The notes: generated from the letters alone by a model not told the origin. Shown: positions 17,915 through 27,694, counted from the first letter of the stretch. The stretch: DNA of 64,000 bases from Paragemmobacter ruber (GCF_009908315.1 NZ_JAAATW010000004.1:124001-188000), one strand, 5' to 3'. Program-made: numbers and translations.

Positions 17915-20500
17915 ATGACATCGGTAGAAAGACTGGCGGCAGAAGGACTGGCGGCCGAAAGACTGGCGGCCGAAAGATTGGCCAAGGAACGCCGCGCGCG
18001 GATGGCGGCGGAACGGCATCTGGAATGGAAAAGCCGCGAACTCGCGGCCGCCAACGAAAAACTTGCCCTGCAAGCCCGCGCCCTGTCAGAGCAGGTGGTA
18101 GAGGAACGGCAATCCGCCCGCGCCGCCCGGTCCGAAGCTGACCGTCTGAAAGGCCAGAACCAGCGCTATCTTGGCGATCTCGACCGCGCCCATACGGCGG
18201 CGGTGATGGCCGAACGGCGCCTGCGCACCTCCATCGACATCATCCGCGATGGCTTTGCCGTCTTCGATGCCGACAACCGTCTCCTGCTTGCCAATCCTGC
18301 GTGGCTTCACCCCTTTCCCGAAGGCGCCATCCTTCCCGGCATGGCCTATCGTGATCTGCTGGCCGCCGTTGCCCCCCTGCTGTGCCTGTCGCAGGATGTG
18401 GACAGCTGGATCGCCGCGATGTGCGACCGCATCACCGCAGATGACATTCCGCCCGTCGAACTGGCCCTGCGATCGGGCCGCTGGATCCGGCTAGAGGATC
18501 GGCGCGCCCGTGACGGCGACCGCGTCAGCCTTGCCATCGACATCACCTCTGAAATGCGCCTGCGCGCTGCGGTCGAGGCGATCCCCGATGGGTTTGTCCT
18601 GTATGACAGTCAGGATCGCCTGATCCTGTGCAACCGCCGCTATCAAGAGATCTATGCCCTGCCCGAAGATGCTGTCAGGCCCGGCACCCGCTTCGAAGAT
18701 GTCCTGCGCGCCGCCCTTGCGCAGGGCCTGCATGCCGATGCCGCGGGGCGAGAGGAGGCATGGTTCGAAGAACGCCTGTCGGATTACCGCGCCGCCGCCG
18801 GCGCGGTAGAGCAGCGCCTTACCGATGGCCGCTGGATCCGGGCGCAGGATCACGTCACGCCCGATGGCGGGCGCGTCGGCCTGCGCAGTGACATCACGCT
18901 CGCGCGCGCGGCGCAGGAAACGCTGCTCGCCGCCCGTGCGGCGGCCGAGGCGGCAAGCCGCGCGAAATCCGCCTTCCTCGCCAACATGAGCCATGAGATC
19001 CGCACCCCCATGAACGGTGTCGTCGGCATGGCCGAGCTTCTCTGCGGCACCGACCTGACCGAAGAACAGCGCCTCTTCGCCGAAACCATCCGGTCTTCCG
19101 GTGAGGCCTTGCTGATCATCATCAACGATGTGCTCGACTATTCCAAGATCGAGGCCGGTCATCTGGCGCTGAACCCCGAACCCTTTGATCTGGAACGCTT
19201 GATCCACGAAACCGCGATCCTTCTGCAACCGCAGGCCCGCGCCAAGGGGATCGAGCTTCTGACGGATTACGATATCTTCTTCCCCACCCGTCTGGTGGGC
19301 GATCCCGGGCGCCTGCGGCAGGTGCTAACCAACCTGATGGGCAACGCGGTGAAATTCACCGAACGCGGCCATGTGCTGGTGCGTGTGGTGGGGACGCAGG
19401 CAACGGACGGGATGGCGCGCCTCCATGTCACGGTTGAAGATACGGGCATCGGCATCGCCCCCGACCAGCAGGCCCGCATCTTCGACGAATTCACCCAGGT
19501 GGAGGACGCTGCCAATCGCCGCTATGAAGGTACGGGGCTCGGCCTTGCCATCACCCGCCGCCTGATCGCCCGGATGGAGGGCGAAATGTGGCTGGACAGC
19601 GCGCCGGGCAGCGGATCCTGCTTTGGCTTCGCCCTGACACTTCCCATCGCCGAAGAGGTGTTGCCCGCCCGCATCCCCACCAGCCTGCGCAACCTTCTGT
19701 TCTGCGCGGGCAATCCCACCAACCGCACCATCGTCGAACGGCAGCTTGCCCCGTTTGGCGTGAACCTCACGATCTGCCGCAACGCGGATGAGGTGCTCGA
19801 TCACGTCCAGATCGGCACGGATGCCGCGATCCTTGTCGATCACGGGCCGGACGGGGTGGATGGCCTTGCCCTGTGCCGCCAGCTTGCCCGACGGGGATTT
19901 TCGCAATCCCGGCTGGTGATGGTCACCCCCGACCATCTGCCCGAGGCCGAGGCCGCGCGTCACGACGGTCTGGTGGATGATGTTCTGGTGAAACCCGTGC
20001 TGCGCGCCGATCTTTGCCGCGCGCTGACGCGGTTGACGGGCGATCCCCTTCCGCTCGCCGTGCCGCCGTCGCCGGAAAGACAGACGCGCCGGATGCGCGT
20101 TCTCGCAGCCGAAGACAACAAGACCAATCAGCTGGTCCTGACCAAGATGCTGCGCGATCTCGATCTGGATCTGCGCTTTGCCGATAACGGGCGGCAGGCG
20201 ATCGAAAAGTGGCACGAGATGCGACCTGATCTCATCTTCATGGATATCTCGATGCCCGAACTTGACGGCTGCACCGCCACATCCGAAATCCGCAGGATCG
20301 AGGCGGGGCGGGCGCATGTGCCCATCATCGCCCTGACCGCACATGCGTTGGAGCAGGATGCAATCCGCTTCCTCGCCGCCGGAATTGATCGACACCTAAC
20401 CAAACCCCTGCGCAAATCGGCGCTGATCGAGGTCCTGCTGCACTACTGCCCGCCCGAGGCCGATCTGGGCAGTGCCGCCGCCCAAAGCACCGCGGCCTGA
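17915..20500 (+). CDS. Hybrid sensor histidine kinase with two receiver-like domains
   Basis: Cytoplasmic hybrid kinase of 861 residues. Order: coiled coil rich in LAAER units (residues 5-90), two PAS-like domains (about 100-210 and 215-330), HisKA with phospho-acceptor His360 in NMSHEIRTPMNG, HATPase (N box NLMGNAVKF, G1 EDTGIGIAP, G2 GTGLGLAI), then two receiver domains. The first receiver lacks the acidic pair (CAGNPTN) though it retains VDHGPD and LVKPV. The second is canonical (AAEDNKTNQ, phospho-acceptor Asp777 in FMDISMPELDG, LTAHA). No Hpt domain and no membrane helix are seen, so a separate phosphotransferase is expected. Alternative upstream start at 17879. Signal unknown. Confidence 0.92.
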   Translation: MTSVERLAAEGLAAERLAAERLAKERRARMAAERHLEWKSRELAAANEKLALQARALSEQVVEERQSARAARSEADRLKGQNQRYLGDLDRAHTAAVMAERRLRTSIDIIRDGFAVFDADNRLLLANPAWLHPFPEGAILPGMAYRDLLAAVAPLLCLSQDVDSWIAAMCDRITADDIPPVELALRSGRWIRLEDRRARDGDRVSLAIDITSEMRLRAAVEAIPDGFVLYDSQDRLILCNRRYQEIYALPEDAVRPGTRFEDVLRAALAQGLHADAAGREEAWFEERLSDYRAAAGAVEQRLTDGRWIRAQDHVTPDGGRVGLRSDITLARAAQETLLAARAAAEAASRAKSAFLANMSHEIRTPMNGVVGMAELLCGTDLTEEQRLFAETIRSSGEALLIIINDVLDYSKIEAGHLALNPEPFDLERLIHETAILLQPQARAKGIELLTDYDIFFPTRLVGDPGRLRQVLTNLMGNAVKFTERGHVLVRVVGTQATDGMARLHVTVEDTGIGIAPDQQARIFDEFTQVEDAANRRYEGTGLGLAITRRLIARMEGEMWLDSAPGSGSCFGFALTLPIAEEVLPARIPTSLRNLLFCAGNPTNRTIVERQLAPFGVNLTICRNADEVLDHVQIGTDAAILVDHGPDGVDGLALCRQLARRGFSQSRLVMVTPDHLPEAEAARHDGLVDDVLVKPVLRADLCRALTRLTGDPLPLAVPPSPERQTRRMRVLAAEDNKTNQLVLTKMLRDLDLDLRFADNGRQAIEKWHEMRPDLIFMDISMPELDGCTATSEIRRIEAGRAHVPIIALTAHALEQDAIRFLAAGIDRHLTKPLRKSALIEVLLHYCPPEADLGSAAAQSTAA
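17927..17986 (+). repeat. Four-copy 15-bp in-frame tandem repeat in kinase N terminus
   Basis: Units at 17927, 17942, 17957 and 17972 are close copies of gaaagactggcggcc. Units 1 and 3 differ only at the final base, and unit 4 is more diverged. Each unit is five codons (ERLAA), so copy-number change would lengthen or shorten the N-terminal coiled coil without shifting frame. Confidence 0.85.
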
Positions 20501-20503
20501 GGT

Positions 20504-21298
20504 TCAGGCCGCCGCCTCGGCCGCCTGATCGCGGGCGAAGACCGGCCGATCCGCCGTGGACCGCGCCGCATCATATGCATAGCCGCCGATGTCGAACCCG
20601 CGCAGATCGTCCGGGTCGGTCAGCCGATGTTCGGCGATGAACCGGGCCATCGCCCCGCGCGCCCGCTTGGCAAAGAAGGATACCACCTTGGCCTGCGCCC
20701 CCGGACCGTCCAGAAAAACTGGCGTGACCACCCGCAGCTTCAACGCCTTTGCCTGCACAGCGCCGAAATATTCCTGCGACGCGCAGTTCACCAGCACGTC
20801 ACTTCCCACCGCCGCCGCCGCGTCATTCAGGGCCCGCGCGATCCGCGCGCCCCACCAGGCATAAAGATCGCCCCCCTTCGGATTGGCCAGCTTGCTGCCC
20901 ATCTCCAGCCGGTAGGGCTGGATCAGGTCGAGCGGCCGCAGCAATCCGTACAGGCCCGACAGGATCCGCAGCCGATCCTGCGCCCAGCGCAGCGCATCGG
21001 GGTTCAGCGTCCGCGCCTCCAGCCCGGCATAGGTATCGCCGTCAAAACAGAAGGCCGCCGGTTTCACCGCCTCTGCCCCGGGCGTGACGGTGAAGGCGGC
21101 AAACCGCGCGGCGTTCAGCCGCGCCAGCGGTTCCGAAATCCCCATCAGCGCCCGCAAGTCATCGACGCTCAGCTTCCGCGCGATCCGGGCCAGCTTCACC
21201 GCATCGGCGGCAAAGGCGGGTTGCGTCGGCGCCATGCCTTCGGGCAGGGCGCGGGGTTCCTCATCCAGGCGCTTGGCAGGGGAAATCACGGTCAGCAT
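20504..21298 (-). CDS. yaaA: Peroxide stress protein YaaA (DUF328)
   Basis: Cytoplasmic protein of 264 residues of the YaaA/UPF0246 family, which in E. coli lowers free iron during peroxide stress and binds DNA. Recognisable family segments are MLTVISPAKRLDE at the N terminus, LNAARFAAF, FDGDTYAGLEA, ILSGLYGLLRPLDLIQPYRLEMG, and VNCASQEYF, plus the C-terminal KRARGAMARFI. Full length. Only three bases separate its stop from the stop of the convergent kinase gene. The next upstream gene in the same direction is recQ, 33 bp away, so they may share a transcript related to oxidative or DNA damage. Confidence 0.92.
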   Translation of the reverse strand: MLTVISPAKRLDEEPRALPEGMAPTQPAFAADAVKLARIARKLSVDDLRALMGISEPLARLNAARFAAFTVTPGAEAVKPAAFCFDGDTYAGLEARTLNPDALRWAQDRLRILSGLYGLLRPLDLIQPYRLEMGSKLANPKGGDLYAWWGARIARALNDAAAAVGSDVLVNCASQEYFGAVQAKALKLRVVTPVFLDGPGAQAKVVSFFAKRARGAMARFIAEHRLTDPDDLRGFDIGGYAYDAARSTADRPVFARDQAAEAAA

Positions 21299-21331
21299 CG
21301 CACACTCCTTTGACCGGGCAGATAGCCCGGC

Positions 21332-23374
21332 TCACGCCTCGCGCAAGACATCCAGAAAGGCCCGGCCAAAGCGTTCCACCTTCTGTTCGCCCATCCCCTG
21401 AATCCGCTCCAGATCCGACAGGCTGGAGGGGCGCCGTTCCGCGATCAGGCGCAGGGTGGAATGGGTCACCGACAGGTATTTCCCCGTTCCGTCCTCGCCC
21501 CGCGACAGCGCAAGGTGCACATCGGCCAGCCGGTCGAAAACCTGCGCCTCGGGCCGCCCGGCCAGCCGCATCCGCTGCGGATGCAGGGGTTCCGCCGCGC
21601 CGTTGATCACCTCCAGAAAGGCCGCGCCATAGCTTTCCAGCTTCTTCGCACCCACCCCGGTGATCCCCGCCATCCCATCCATATCGCGCGGGCGGCGTTC
21701 GGCCATCTCGATCAGCGTGCGGTCGGGAAAGATCACATAGGCCGGCACACCCGCCGCCTCGGCCAGCGCGCGGCGCTTGGCCTTCAGCGCCGACAGAAGC
21801 GGCGCATCCTCGTCCGACACCAGCGCCCGCACCGCCACCCGCGGCTGCGCGCTGGCCACAGTGTCGCGCCGCAGCGTGATGCTTTCCTCGCCCCGCAGGA
21901 TCGGCCGCGCCGCATCCGTCATCCGCAGCGCGCCGTGGCGTTCGGGATCGGGGCGCACCAGATCGCGCCCCATCATCTGCCGGAACACCGCGCCCCAGGC
22001 GGCCTTGGTCAGGTCGCGCCCCACGGCAAAGGTGGGCAGGGCGTCATGCCCGCGCCCGCGCACCTTGTCGGTGGCGCTGCCGGTCAGGATGTCGATCAGA
22101 TGGCCCGCCCCGAACCATTCCCCCGTCCGCAGGATCGCCGAAAGCGCTTTGCGCACCGCCTCGGTCGCGTCGAACAGATCGGCCGGGCGCTCGCACAGGT
22201 CGCAGTTGCCGCAGGGGTCCGCAGCCTCGCCGAAATAGCCCAGCAGCACGCGGCGCCGGCAGGTCATCGCCTCGGCCAGACCGAGCAGCGCGTTCAGCCG
22301 GGCATGATCGGCGGCCTTCCGGTCGGGCGGGGCCAACCCCTCATCAATTTGGGCGCGGCGCAGGCGGATGTCGTCGGGTCCGTACAGCGTCATCGTCTCG
22401 GCCGGGCTGCCATCGCGCCCGGCGCGGCCGATTTCCTGATAGTAACCTTCGATGGATTTCGGCAGATCGGCATGGGCAACCCAGCGGATATCGGGCTTGT
22501 CGATCCCCATGCCGAAGGCGATCGTCGCCACCACGATCAGCCCGTCCTCGCGCTGAAACCGCGTCTCGACCGCGCGGCGCATCTCGGGATCCATGCCGCC
22601 ATGGTAGAAACAGGCGACATGCCCTTCGTCCCGCAACGCCTGTGCCAGCGTTTCGGTCTTGGCCCGCGTGGCGCAATAGACGATGCCCGATTGCCCCTTC
22701 CGCGCCGCGACAAAGCGCAGGATCTGCGTGCGCGGATTGTCCTTCACCGCAAAGGCAAGGTGGATGTTCGGCCGATCAAAGCCGCGCAGGAAGGTGGCCG
22801 GCGCCACCCCGTCGAACAGCCGCGCCACGATCTCGGCCCGCGTCTCTTCATCCGCCGTGGCAGTAAAGGCCGCCAGCGGCACGCCAAGCGCGCGGCGCAA
22901 TTCGCCGATGCGCAGGTAATCGGGGCGGAAGTCATGGCCCCACTGGCTTACGCAATGGGCCTCGTCCACCGCGATCAGCGTGGTGCCGATCCGCCGCAGC
23001 ATGGGCAGCGTCGCGGCTGAGGCCAACCGCTCCGGCGCGATGTACAAAAGCTTCAGCCGCCGCGCATCCAGTGCGGCGAAAACCGCTTCCGTCTCGGCCT
23101 CGGTATTGCCCGATGTCAGCGCGCCCGCCTCCACCCCCGCCTCGCGCAGGCTGCGCACCTGATCCCGCATCAGCGCGATCAGCGGCGAGATCACCACCGT
23201 CACCCCGTCGCGGCACAGGGCGGGCAGCTGGAAGCACAGCGATTTGCCCCCGCCCGTGGGCATGATGGCCAGCGTGTTCCGCCCGGCCAACACTGCGTTG
23301 ACGATCTCTTCCTGACCGGGGCGGAAGCCGGGAAAGCCGAAAATGGTGTGCAGCAGATCGTGCGGATCAGACAT
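21332..23374 (-). CDS. recQ: ATP-dependent DNA helicase RecQ
   Basis: 3'-5' DNA helicase of 680 residues used in recombination and fork repair. Motif I is PTGGGKSLCFQLPAL, motif II is VDEAHCVSQWGHDFRPDY (DEAH), and motif VI is QEIGRAGRDG. A Zn-binding RQC region has Cys in CRRRVLLGYF and CGNCDLC. The C terminus holds two HRDC-like domains (about 520-590 and 605-680), each ending in a G-x-G/K-x-x-x-YG/FG motif (GVGAKKLESYG; GMGEQKVERFG). E. coli RecQ has one HRDC domain. Start at 23374. Confidence 0.95.
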   Translation of the reverse strand: MSDPHDLLHTIFGFPGFRPGQEEIVNAVLAGRNTLAIMPTGGGKSLCFQLPALCRDGVTVVISPLIALMRDQVRSLREAGVEAGALTSGNTEAETEAVFAALDARRLKLLYIAPERLASAATLPMLRRIGTTLIAVDEAHCVSQWGHDFRPDYLRIGELRRALGVPLAAFTATADEETRAEIVARLFDGVAPATFLRGFDRPNIHLAFAVKDNPRTQILRFVAARKGQSGIVYCATRAKTETLAQALRDEGHVACFYHGGMDPEMRRAVETRFQREDGLIVVATIAFGMGIDKPDIRWVAHADLPKSIEGYYQEIGRAGRDGSPAETMTLYGPDDIRLRRAQIDEGLAPPDRKAADHARLNALLGLAEAMTCRRRVLLGYFGEAADPCGNCDLCERPADLFDATEAVRKALSAILRTGEWFGAGHLIDILTGSATDKVRGRGHDALPTFAVGRDLTKAAWGAVFRQMMGRDLVRPDPERHGALRMTDAARPILRGEESITLRRDTVASAQPRVAVRALVSDEDAPLLSALKAKRRALAEAAGVPAYVIFPDRTLIEMAERRPRDMDGMAGITGVGAKKLESYGAAFLEVINGAAEPLHPQRMRLAGRPEAQVFDRLADVHLALSRGEDGTGKYLSVTHSTLRLIAERRPSSLSDLERIQGMGEQKVERFGRAFLDVLREA

Positions 23375-23450
23375 GGGGGGCGTGTTCGGGCCGATATGCG
23401 GCGGGCGGCAGGGCCAGCATGGCCTGCGCCCGGTTAACGGATTGCAAAGA

Positions 23451-23738
23451 TCACAGGAAGGCCGAGGCGTTGTTGATCAGGATGATCCGCAGCGCATAGA
23501 CCGCCAGCAGCACGATCAACGGGGCCAGATCCAGCCCGCCCATCTGCGGCAGGAAGGACCGCACGCGCGAATAGATCGGCTCGAGGATGCGGTTCAGACC
23601 GTCCCAGATATTCGCCACCAGCGGCTGGCGCAGGTTGAGGACCTGAAAATTGATCAGCCAGCTCATGATGATATGGGCAAGGATGATCCACTGGGCGACA
23701 TCAAGGATCAGAAGCAGGATTTGCAGGATCGAGGTCAT
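23451..23738 (-). CDS. YggT family membrane protein
   Basis: Small membrane protein of 95 residues of the YggT family, of unclear role (linked elsewhere to cell division and osmotic or K+ tolerance). Two hydrophobic segments flank the family core: LLILDVAQWIILAHIIMSWL, then the NLRQPLVANIWDGLNRILEPIYSRVRSFLP motif region read in parts (NRILEPIY, RSFLP, GGLDLAPLIVLL). Complete. It lies upstream of recQ in the same direction with a 76-bp gap and is divergent from the thioesterase gene. Confidence 0.9.
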   Translation of the reverse strand: MTSILQILLLILDVAQWIILAHIIMSWLINFQVLNLRQPLVANIWDGLNRILEPIYSRVRSFLPQMGGLDLAPLIVLLAVYALRIILINNASAFL

Positions 23739-23873
23739 TCACGGGCCTCCGCATACTAGGGGTTGTGTGCAGAGGTAGCGGTTGGCGCGAAAAAGGGCAA
23801 CGCCCTTCCGCAGCGTTGCGCCTTGACGTCGCCGGGATCACGGGGCAACCGGGGCGCGACAGGAGATTGCACG

Positions 23874-24404
23874 ATGTATCCCTTCCTCCGCATGGCCAAA
23901 GAGTTGTGGAAGTTCCGCAACGCGCCCGCTCTGCCCCTGCTCGGCACCCATGTCAGCACCCATCGCTGCTGGCCATGGGACCTTGACCCTTGGGTGGAAC
24001 TGAACAACGGGCGCACGCTCACGATCTATGACCTTGGGCGCATCCCGCTCAGCCTGCGCACGGGGCTGCGGACGGTGCTGCAGGCGCAGCGCTGGGGGCT
24101 GACGGTGGCAGGCAACACCGTGCGTTACCGCCGCCGCGTGCGCGCCTTCGACCGCCTGACGGTCTACAGCCGCTGCATCGGCTGGGATGACCGCTTTCTC
24201 TACATCGAACAGTCGATGTGGAAAGGCGATGACTGCACCAGCCATATCGTGATGCGCATGGCCGTGACCTCGCGCGATGGGATCGTATCGCCTGCCCGGC
24301 TTCTGGCGGCGATGGGCCAGCCGGTGGCAAGCCCGGCCCTGCCCGATTTCGTGCAGGGCTGGATCGCGGCCGAGGCCGTCCGCCCCTGGCCGCCGCAGCG
24401 CTGA
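23874..24404 (+). CDS. Thioesterase-like hotdog protein (COG0824/THEM6 type)
   Basis: Cytoplasmic protein of 176 residues with a single hotdog fold resembling the 4HBT-type acyl-CoA thioesterase group. The WDLDPWVELNNGRTLTIYDLGR segment corresponds to the helix that carries the catalytic Asp in related enzymes (W-x-D-x-x-x-x-x-NN-x-R), and NTVRYRRRVRAFDRLTVYSR forms the following strands. Substrate unknown. The ATG at 23874 follows AGGAGA. The next gene in the same direction, an MFS carrier, starts 90 bp later. Confidence 0.75.
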   Translation: MYPFLRMAKELWKFRNAPALPLLGTHVSTHRCWPWDLDPWVELNNGRTLTIYDLGRIPLSLRTGLRTVLQAQRWGLTVAGNTVRYRRRVRAFDRLTVYSRCIGWDDRFLYIEQSMWKGDDCTSHIVMRMAVTSRDGIVSPARLLAAMGQPVASPALPDFVQGWIAAEAVRPWPPQR

Positions 24405-24494
24405 AATCTCTGCCCCATCCATGCAGGCGCGGCTTGCGTGCGGGGCTGTTTCGCGATTCAATCCCTGCCAAGACCAAAAGGGCAGGGGGCAGGG

Positions 24495-25865
24495 ATGGCA
24501 CTGGCGGGCAGCGCGAAACGGCGCATCTGGGGGTGGTTCTTCTTTGACTGGGCCAGCCAGCCCTACAACACCCTGCTTCTGACCTTCATCTTCGGCCCCT
24601 ACTTCGCGGAAATCGCGCGCGGCTACTATATGGCCGAAGGCATGGACCCCGAGGCCGCCGGTGCCGCCGCGCAGGCCTATTGGGGGGCGGGGCTCGCGAT
24701 CGCCTCTGTCATCATCGCCGTCACCGCGCCGCTTCTCGGCGCCATTGCCGACAGCACGGGGCGGCGTCTGGTCTGGGTCTGGTTCTTTTCGGCCTTCTAC
24801 ATCGTCGGTTCCTACGCGCTGTGGTACATCGCGCCCGGGGGTGACAACCTGTTCTGGGCGGTGCTGTTCTTCGGGCTTGGCTTCATCGGGATGGAATTTG
24901 CCACCATCTTCACCAATGCACTGATGCCCAGCCTGACCGATCATGATGATCTGGGCGCGGTCAGCGGCAGCGGCTTTGCCTTCGGCTATCTGGGTGGGGT
25001 GCTGGCGCTGGCCATCATGCTGGCGCTGTTCGCCGAAAACAGCGCCACGGGAAAGACGCTGATCGGGATCGACCCGATCCTCGGCCTCGATCCCGAGGCG
25101 CGCGAAGGCACCCGCGCCGTGGGTCCCTTCACCGCGATCTGGTATGCCGTCTTCATGATCCCCTTCTTCCTCTGGGTGAAAGAGCCGCATATCGAACGCC
25201 GTCCGCTGAACCTGTCGCTGGCCTTCGCCAGCCTGCGCGACCTGATCGCCTCGCTGCGCTATCGCGGCAGCCTGTCGGCCTATCTGGCCTCGTCGCTGTT
25301 CTACCGCGATGCGCTGAACGCGCTTTACGGCTTTGGCGGTGTCTATGCCTCGGGCGTGCTGGGGTGGGAGATCACCCAGATCGGCGTCTTCGGCGTGGTC
25401 GGCGCCGTCACCGCCATGATCGCCGCATGGATCGGCGGCAAGGCCGACCGCCGCTATGGGCCAAAGCCGGTGATCGCCTTCTGCATCGTCGTCCTGATCG
25501 CGGTCTGCTGTGTGATCGTGGGCATGACGCGCGAAGGGCTGTGGGGCATCCCGCTCGATCCCGCAGGTGGCGCGTCGGACCGCATCTTCTTTGCCTGCGG
25601 TGCGCTGATCGGCGCGGCGGGCGGCGCGTTGCAGGCCGCCAGCCGCACCCTGATGGTGCGCCACACCACGCCCGACCGCGCGACCGAAGCCTTCGGCATC
25701 TATGCCCTGTCCGGCAAGGTGGCAAGCTTCATCTCGCCCGCGCTGATCGCCCTTGTCACCGCCATCAGCGGATCGCAGCGCATCGGCATCTCTCCGCTGA
25801 TCGTGATGTTCCTGATCGGCCTCGTTCTGCTACTCTTTGTGCGCGCACGGGGTGAACAGATATGA
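24495..25865 (+). CDS. MFS transporter, UMF1/Atg22-like
   Basis: Membrane protein of 456 residues with about 12 helices. The N terminus WGWFFFDWASQPYNTLLLTF carries the DWA-x-x-x-Y signature of the UMF1 (Atg22-like) MFS group, and GRRLVWVWFFSAFYIVGSYA follows the A-loop. LMPSLTDHDDLGAVSGSGFAFGYLGG is another conserved piece of that group. In yeast the relative exports vacuolar amino acids; bacterial function is unknown. The ATG at 24495 follows GGGGGCAGGG. Its stop overlaps the mepA start as ATGA, indicating coupling. Confidence 0.85.
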   Translation: MALAGSAKRRIWGWFFFDWASQPYNTLLLTFIFGPYFAEIARGYYMAEGMDPEAAGAAAQAYWGAGLAIASVIIAVTAPLLGAIADSTGRRLVWVWFFSAFYIVGSYALWYIAPGGDNLFWAVLFFGLGFIGMEFATIFTNALMPSLTDHDDLGAVSGSGFAFGYLGGVLALAIMLALFAENSATGKTLIGIDPILGLDPEAREGTRAVGPFTAIWYAVFMIPFFLWVKEPHIERRPLNLSLAFASLRDLIASLRYRGSLSAYLASSLFYRDALNALYGFGGVYASGVLGWEITQIGVFGVVGAVTAMIAAWIGGKADRRYGPKPVIAFCIVVLIAVCCVIVGMTREGLWGIPLDPAGGASDRIFFACGALIGAAGGALQAASRTLMVRHTTPDRATEAFGIYALSGKVASFISPALIALVTAISGSQRIGISPLIVMFLIGLVLLLFVRARGEQI

Positions 25866-26776
25866 TTGCACGCTTCTTCGCAGGGCTGGCGGCAGGGCTG
25901 GTGCTTGTCGCAACGCTGACGCTTCCCGCGCTGGCCGAGACGAAGGCGAACCAGCTGTTCGGCGCGGCCACCGCCCCGTCGCAGGATCGCCCGATGCCCT
26001 TTGGCAGCTATTCCAAAGGCTGCGCCGCAGGGCTGGTCGCCCTGCCCGAAACCGGCCCCACATGGCAGGCGATGCGCCTGTCGCGCAACCGCTACTGGGG
26101 CCACCCGGTGATGATCGACTATCTCGTCGAACTCAGCCAGACCGCGCGGCAGATCGGCTGGGCCGGGCTCTATATCGGCGATATCAGTCAGCCGCGCGGC
26201 GGCCCGATGACCAGCGGCCATGCCAGCCACCAGATCGGCCTTGATGCCGACATCTGGATGCTGCCGCCCCGCCGTCTCGATCTGTCGCGGCAGGAGCGCG
26301 AGGATATCTCCTCCATCCCGGTCCGCTCGGCCGATCAGCGCAGCGTGACCGCGAACTGGACACCCGCCCACCACGCCCTGATGAAGGCGGCGGCCTCTGA
26401 TCCGCGTGTGGACCGCATCTTTGTCGCCGCTGCCGTCAAGATTGAGATGTGCCGCAGCGCCACCCGCGCGGATCGCAAATGGCTGCAGAAGATCCGTCCT
26501 GTCCCGGGGCATGACACGCATTTCCATGTACGTCTGAAATGCCCGCGCGGCGCCCGGCATTGCGAAACCCAGACGCCCACGGTGGCCGAACTTTCGAACG
26601 GCGGGGATGGCTGCGACGAGACGCTGATGTGGTGGGTGTCGGACGAATACCTGAACCCGAAGCCCAATCCCGATGCCGATGCTGATGCCGAACCCGCCCC
26701 GCGCAAGCGCGGCGCCCGCGACTACACGCTTGCCGATCTGCCCAGACAATGCCGAAACGTCCTCACCTCGCCCTGA
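25862..26776 (+). CDS. mepA: Penicillin-insensitive murein endopeptidase
   Basis: Periplasmic LAS-family (M74) metallopeptidase of 304 residues cutting D-alanyl-meso-DAP cross-links in peptidoglycan. A signal peptide ends at TLPALAETK. Zinc ligands are in [15 protein letters not shown] (His and Asp) and [13 protein letters not shown] (HxH). [13 protein letters not shown] and SRNRYWGHP are also family-typical. A low-complexity [10 protein letters not shown] run precedes the C terminus. Start overlaps the MFS stop by 4 bp. The following gene overlaps its end by 28 bp, so three genes form one unit. Confidence 0.92.
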   Translation: MIARFFAGLAAGLVLVATLTLPALAETKANQLFGAATAPSQDRPMPFGSYSKGCAAGLVALPETGPTWQAMRLSRNRYWGHPVMIDYLVELSQTARQIGWAGLYIGDISQPRGGPMTSGHASHQIGLDADIWMLPPRRLDLSRQEREDISSIPVRSADQRSVTANWTPAHHALMKAAASDPRVDRIFVAAAVKIEMCRSATRADRKWLQKIRPVPGHDTHFHVRLKCPRGARHCETQTPTVAELSNGGDGCDETLMWWVSDEYLNPKPNPDADADAEPAPRKRGARDYTLADLPRQCRNVLTSP

Positions 26777-27645
26777 TGGCGGGGGTGTTTCTGGCGCTTG
26801 GTCTGCAAGGCAGTGCCAGCCAGACCCTGCCCGCAGGTCTTGTCGGCGCTTTCGAATGGCGCAGCGCAGATGAAAACCTCGGCGGGCTTTCGGCCATCGA
26901 CATGGCGCCCGACGGGCTGTCCTTCCTTGTCATCTCGGATCGGGGCGCATGGACACGCAGTCAAGTCACCCGCGATGCGTCGGGCCAGATCACCGGGATC
27001 GACGCCCCGCCGATGCGGTTTCTGCGCGGGCGGTCCGAGGCGCCGCTGGAAGCGGGGCGGAACGATTCCGAAGGCATGGCCGTGGCCGCCGACGGCACGG
27101 TGTATATCTCGTTCGAAAACGTCGCCCGAATCCTGCAGTATGACAGGATCGACGGGCCGGCCCTGAATCTGCCATCCCCGCGCGAATTCGGGCGGCTGCA
27201 ACGGAACTCTGCGCTCGAGGCGCTGGCGATTGATGGGTCCGGCACCCTTTACACCCTGCCCGAACGGTCGGGTGAACTGACCCGGCCCTTCCCCGTCTGG
27301 CGCTATCGCGATGGCGTCTGGGATCAACCCTTCGCCCTGCGCCGCGACGGCGGCTATCTGGTGGTCAGCGCCGATGTCGGCCCGGATGGCCGCTTTTATG
27401 TGCTGGAGCGCGAATTTCACGGTCTGGCCGGGTTCTCCAGCCGGGTGCGCAGCTTTGCGCTGTCCGACACCGCGCTTGCGGACGAACGGACCGAACTGGA
27501 AACGCCGCCCGGCCAGCATGACAATCTGGAAGGCCTGTCCGTCTGGCGCGGCCCGGACGGCGCGCTGTGGCTGACGATGATCGCCGATGACAATTTCAAC
27601 TTCTTCCAGACCACCGAAATCGTCGAATACCGCCTGCAGGACTGA
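26749..27645 (+). CDS. Esterase-like activity of phytase family protein
   Basis: Secreted protein of 298 residues with a signal peptide ([18 protein letters not shown]) and a six-bladed propeller-like domain of the 'esterase-like activity of phytase' family. Seen in sequence: [41 protein letters not shown], and ERNSALEAL-like segments, with a final [11 protein letters not shown]. The family's chemistry is poorly defined, so no substrate is named. The start lies inside mepA, with a 28-bp overlap in another frame; no better start codon occurs downstream before the signal peptide. Confidence 0.8.
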   Translation: MPKRPHLALMAGVFLALGLQGSASQTLPAGLVGAFEWRSADENLGGLSAIDMAPDGLSFLVISDRGAWTRSQVTRDASGQITGIDAPPMRFLRGRSEAPLEAGRNDSEGMAVAADGTVYISFENVARILQYDRIDGPALNLPSPREFGRLQRNSALEALAIDGSGTLYTLPERSGELTRPFPVWRYRDGVWDQPFALRRDGGYLVVSADVGPDGRFYVLEREFHGLAGFSSRVRSFALSDTALADERTELETPPGQHDNLEGLSVWRGPDGALWLTMIADDNFNFFQTTEIVEYRLQD

Positions 27646-27665
27646 CCGCCGCGCACCGGCATCGG

Positions 27666-27694
27666 TTGACAACCGCGCAGGGCAGGCGTAACCG
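27666..27694 (+). promoter_or_regulatory. Possible sigma-70 type promoter for the queuosine transporter
   Basis: TTGACA at 27666-27671 is followed, after 17 nt, by taaccg at 27689-27694. The -35 is perfect, the -10 weak. It would give a 5-prime leader of about 50 nt containing a ccccaatctgggg hairpin. I looked for a preQ1 riboswitch here and did not recognise one. Confidence 0.35.

Noticed and set aside
26670-26712. Gat-gcc codon repeat (DADADA) near the end of mepA as a variable repeat
   Set aside because: Only a few short units in a linker; ordinary low complexity.
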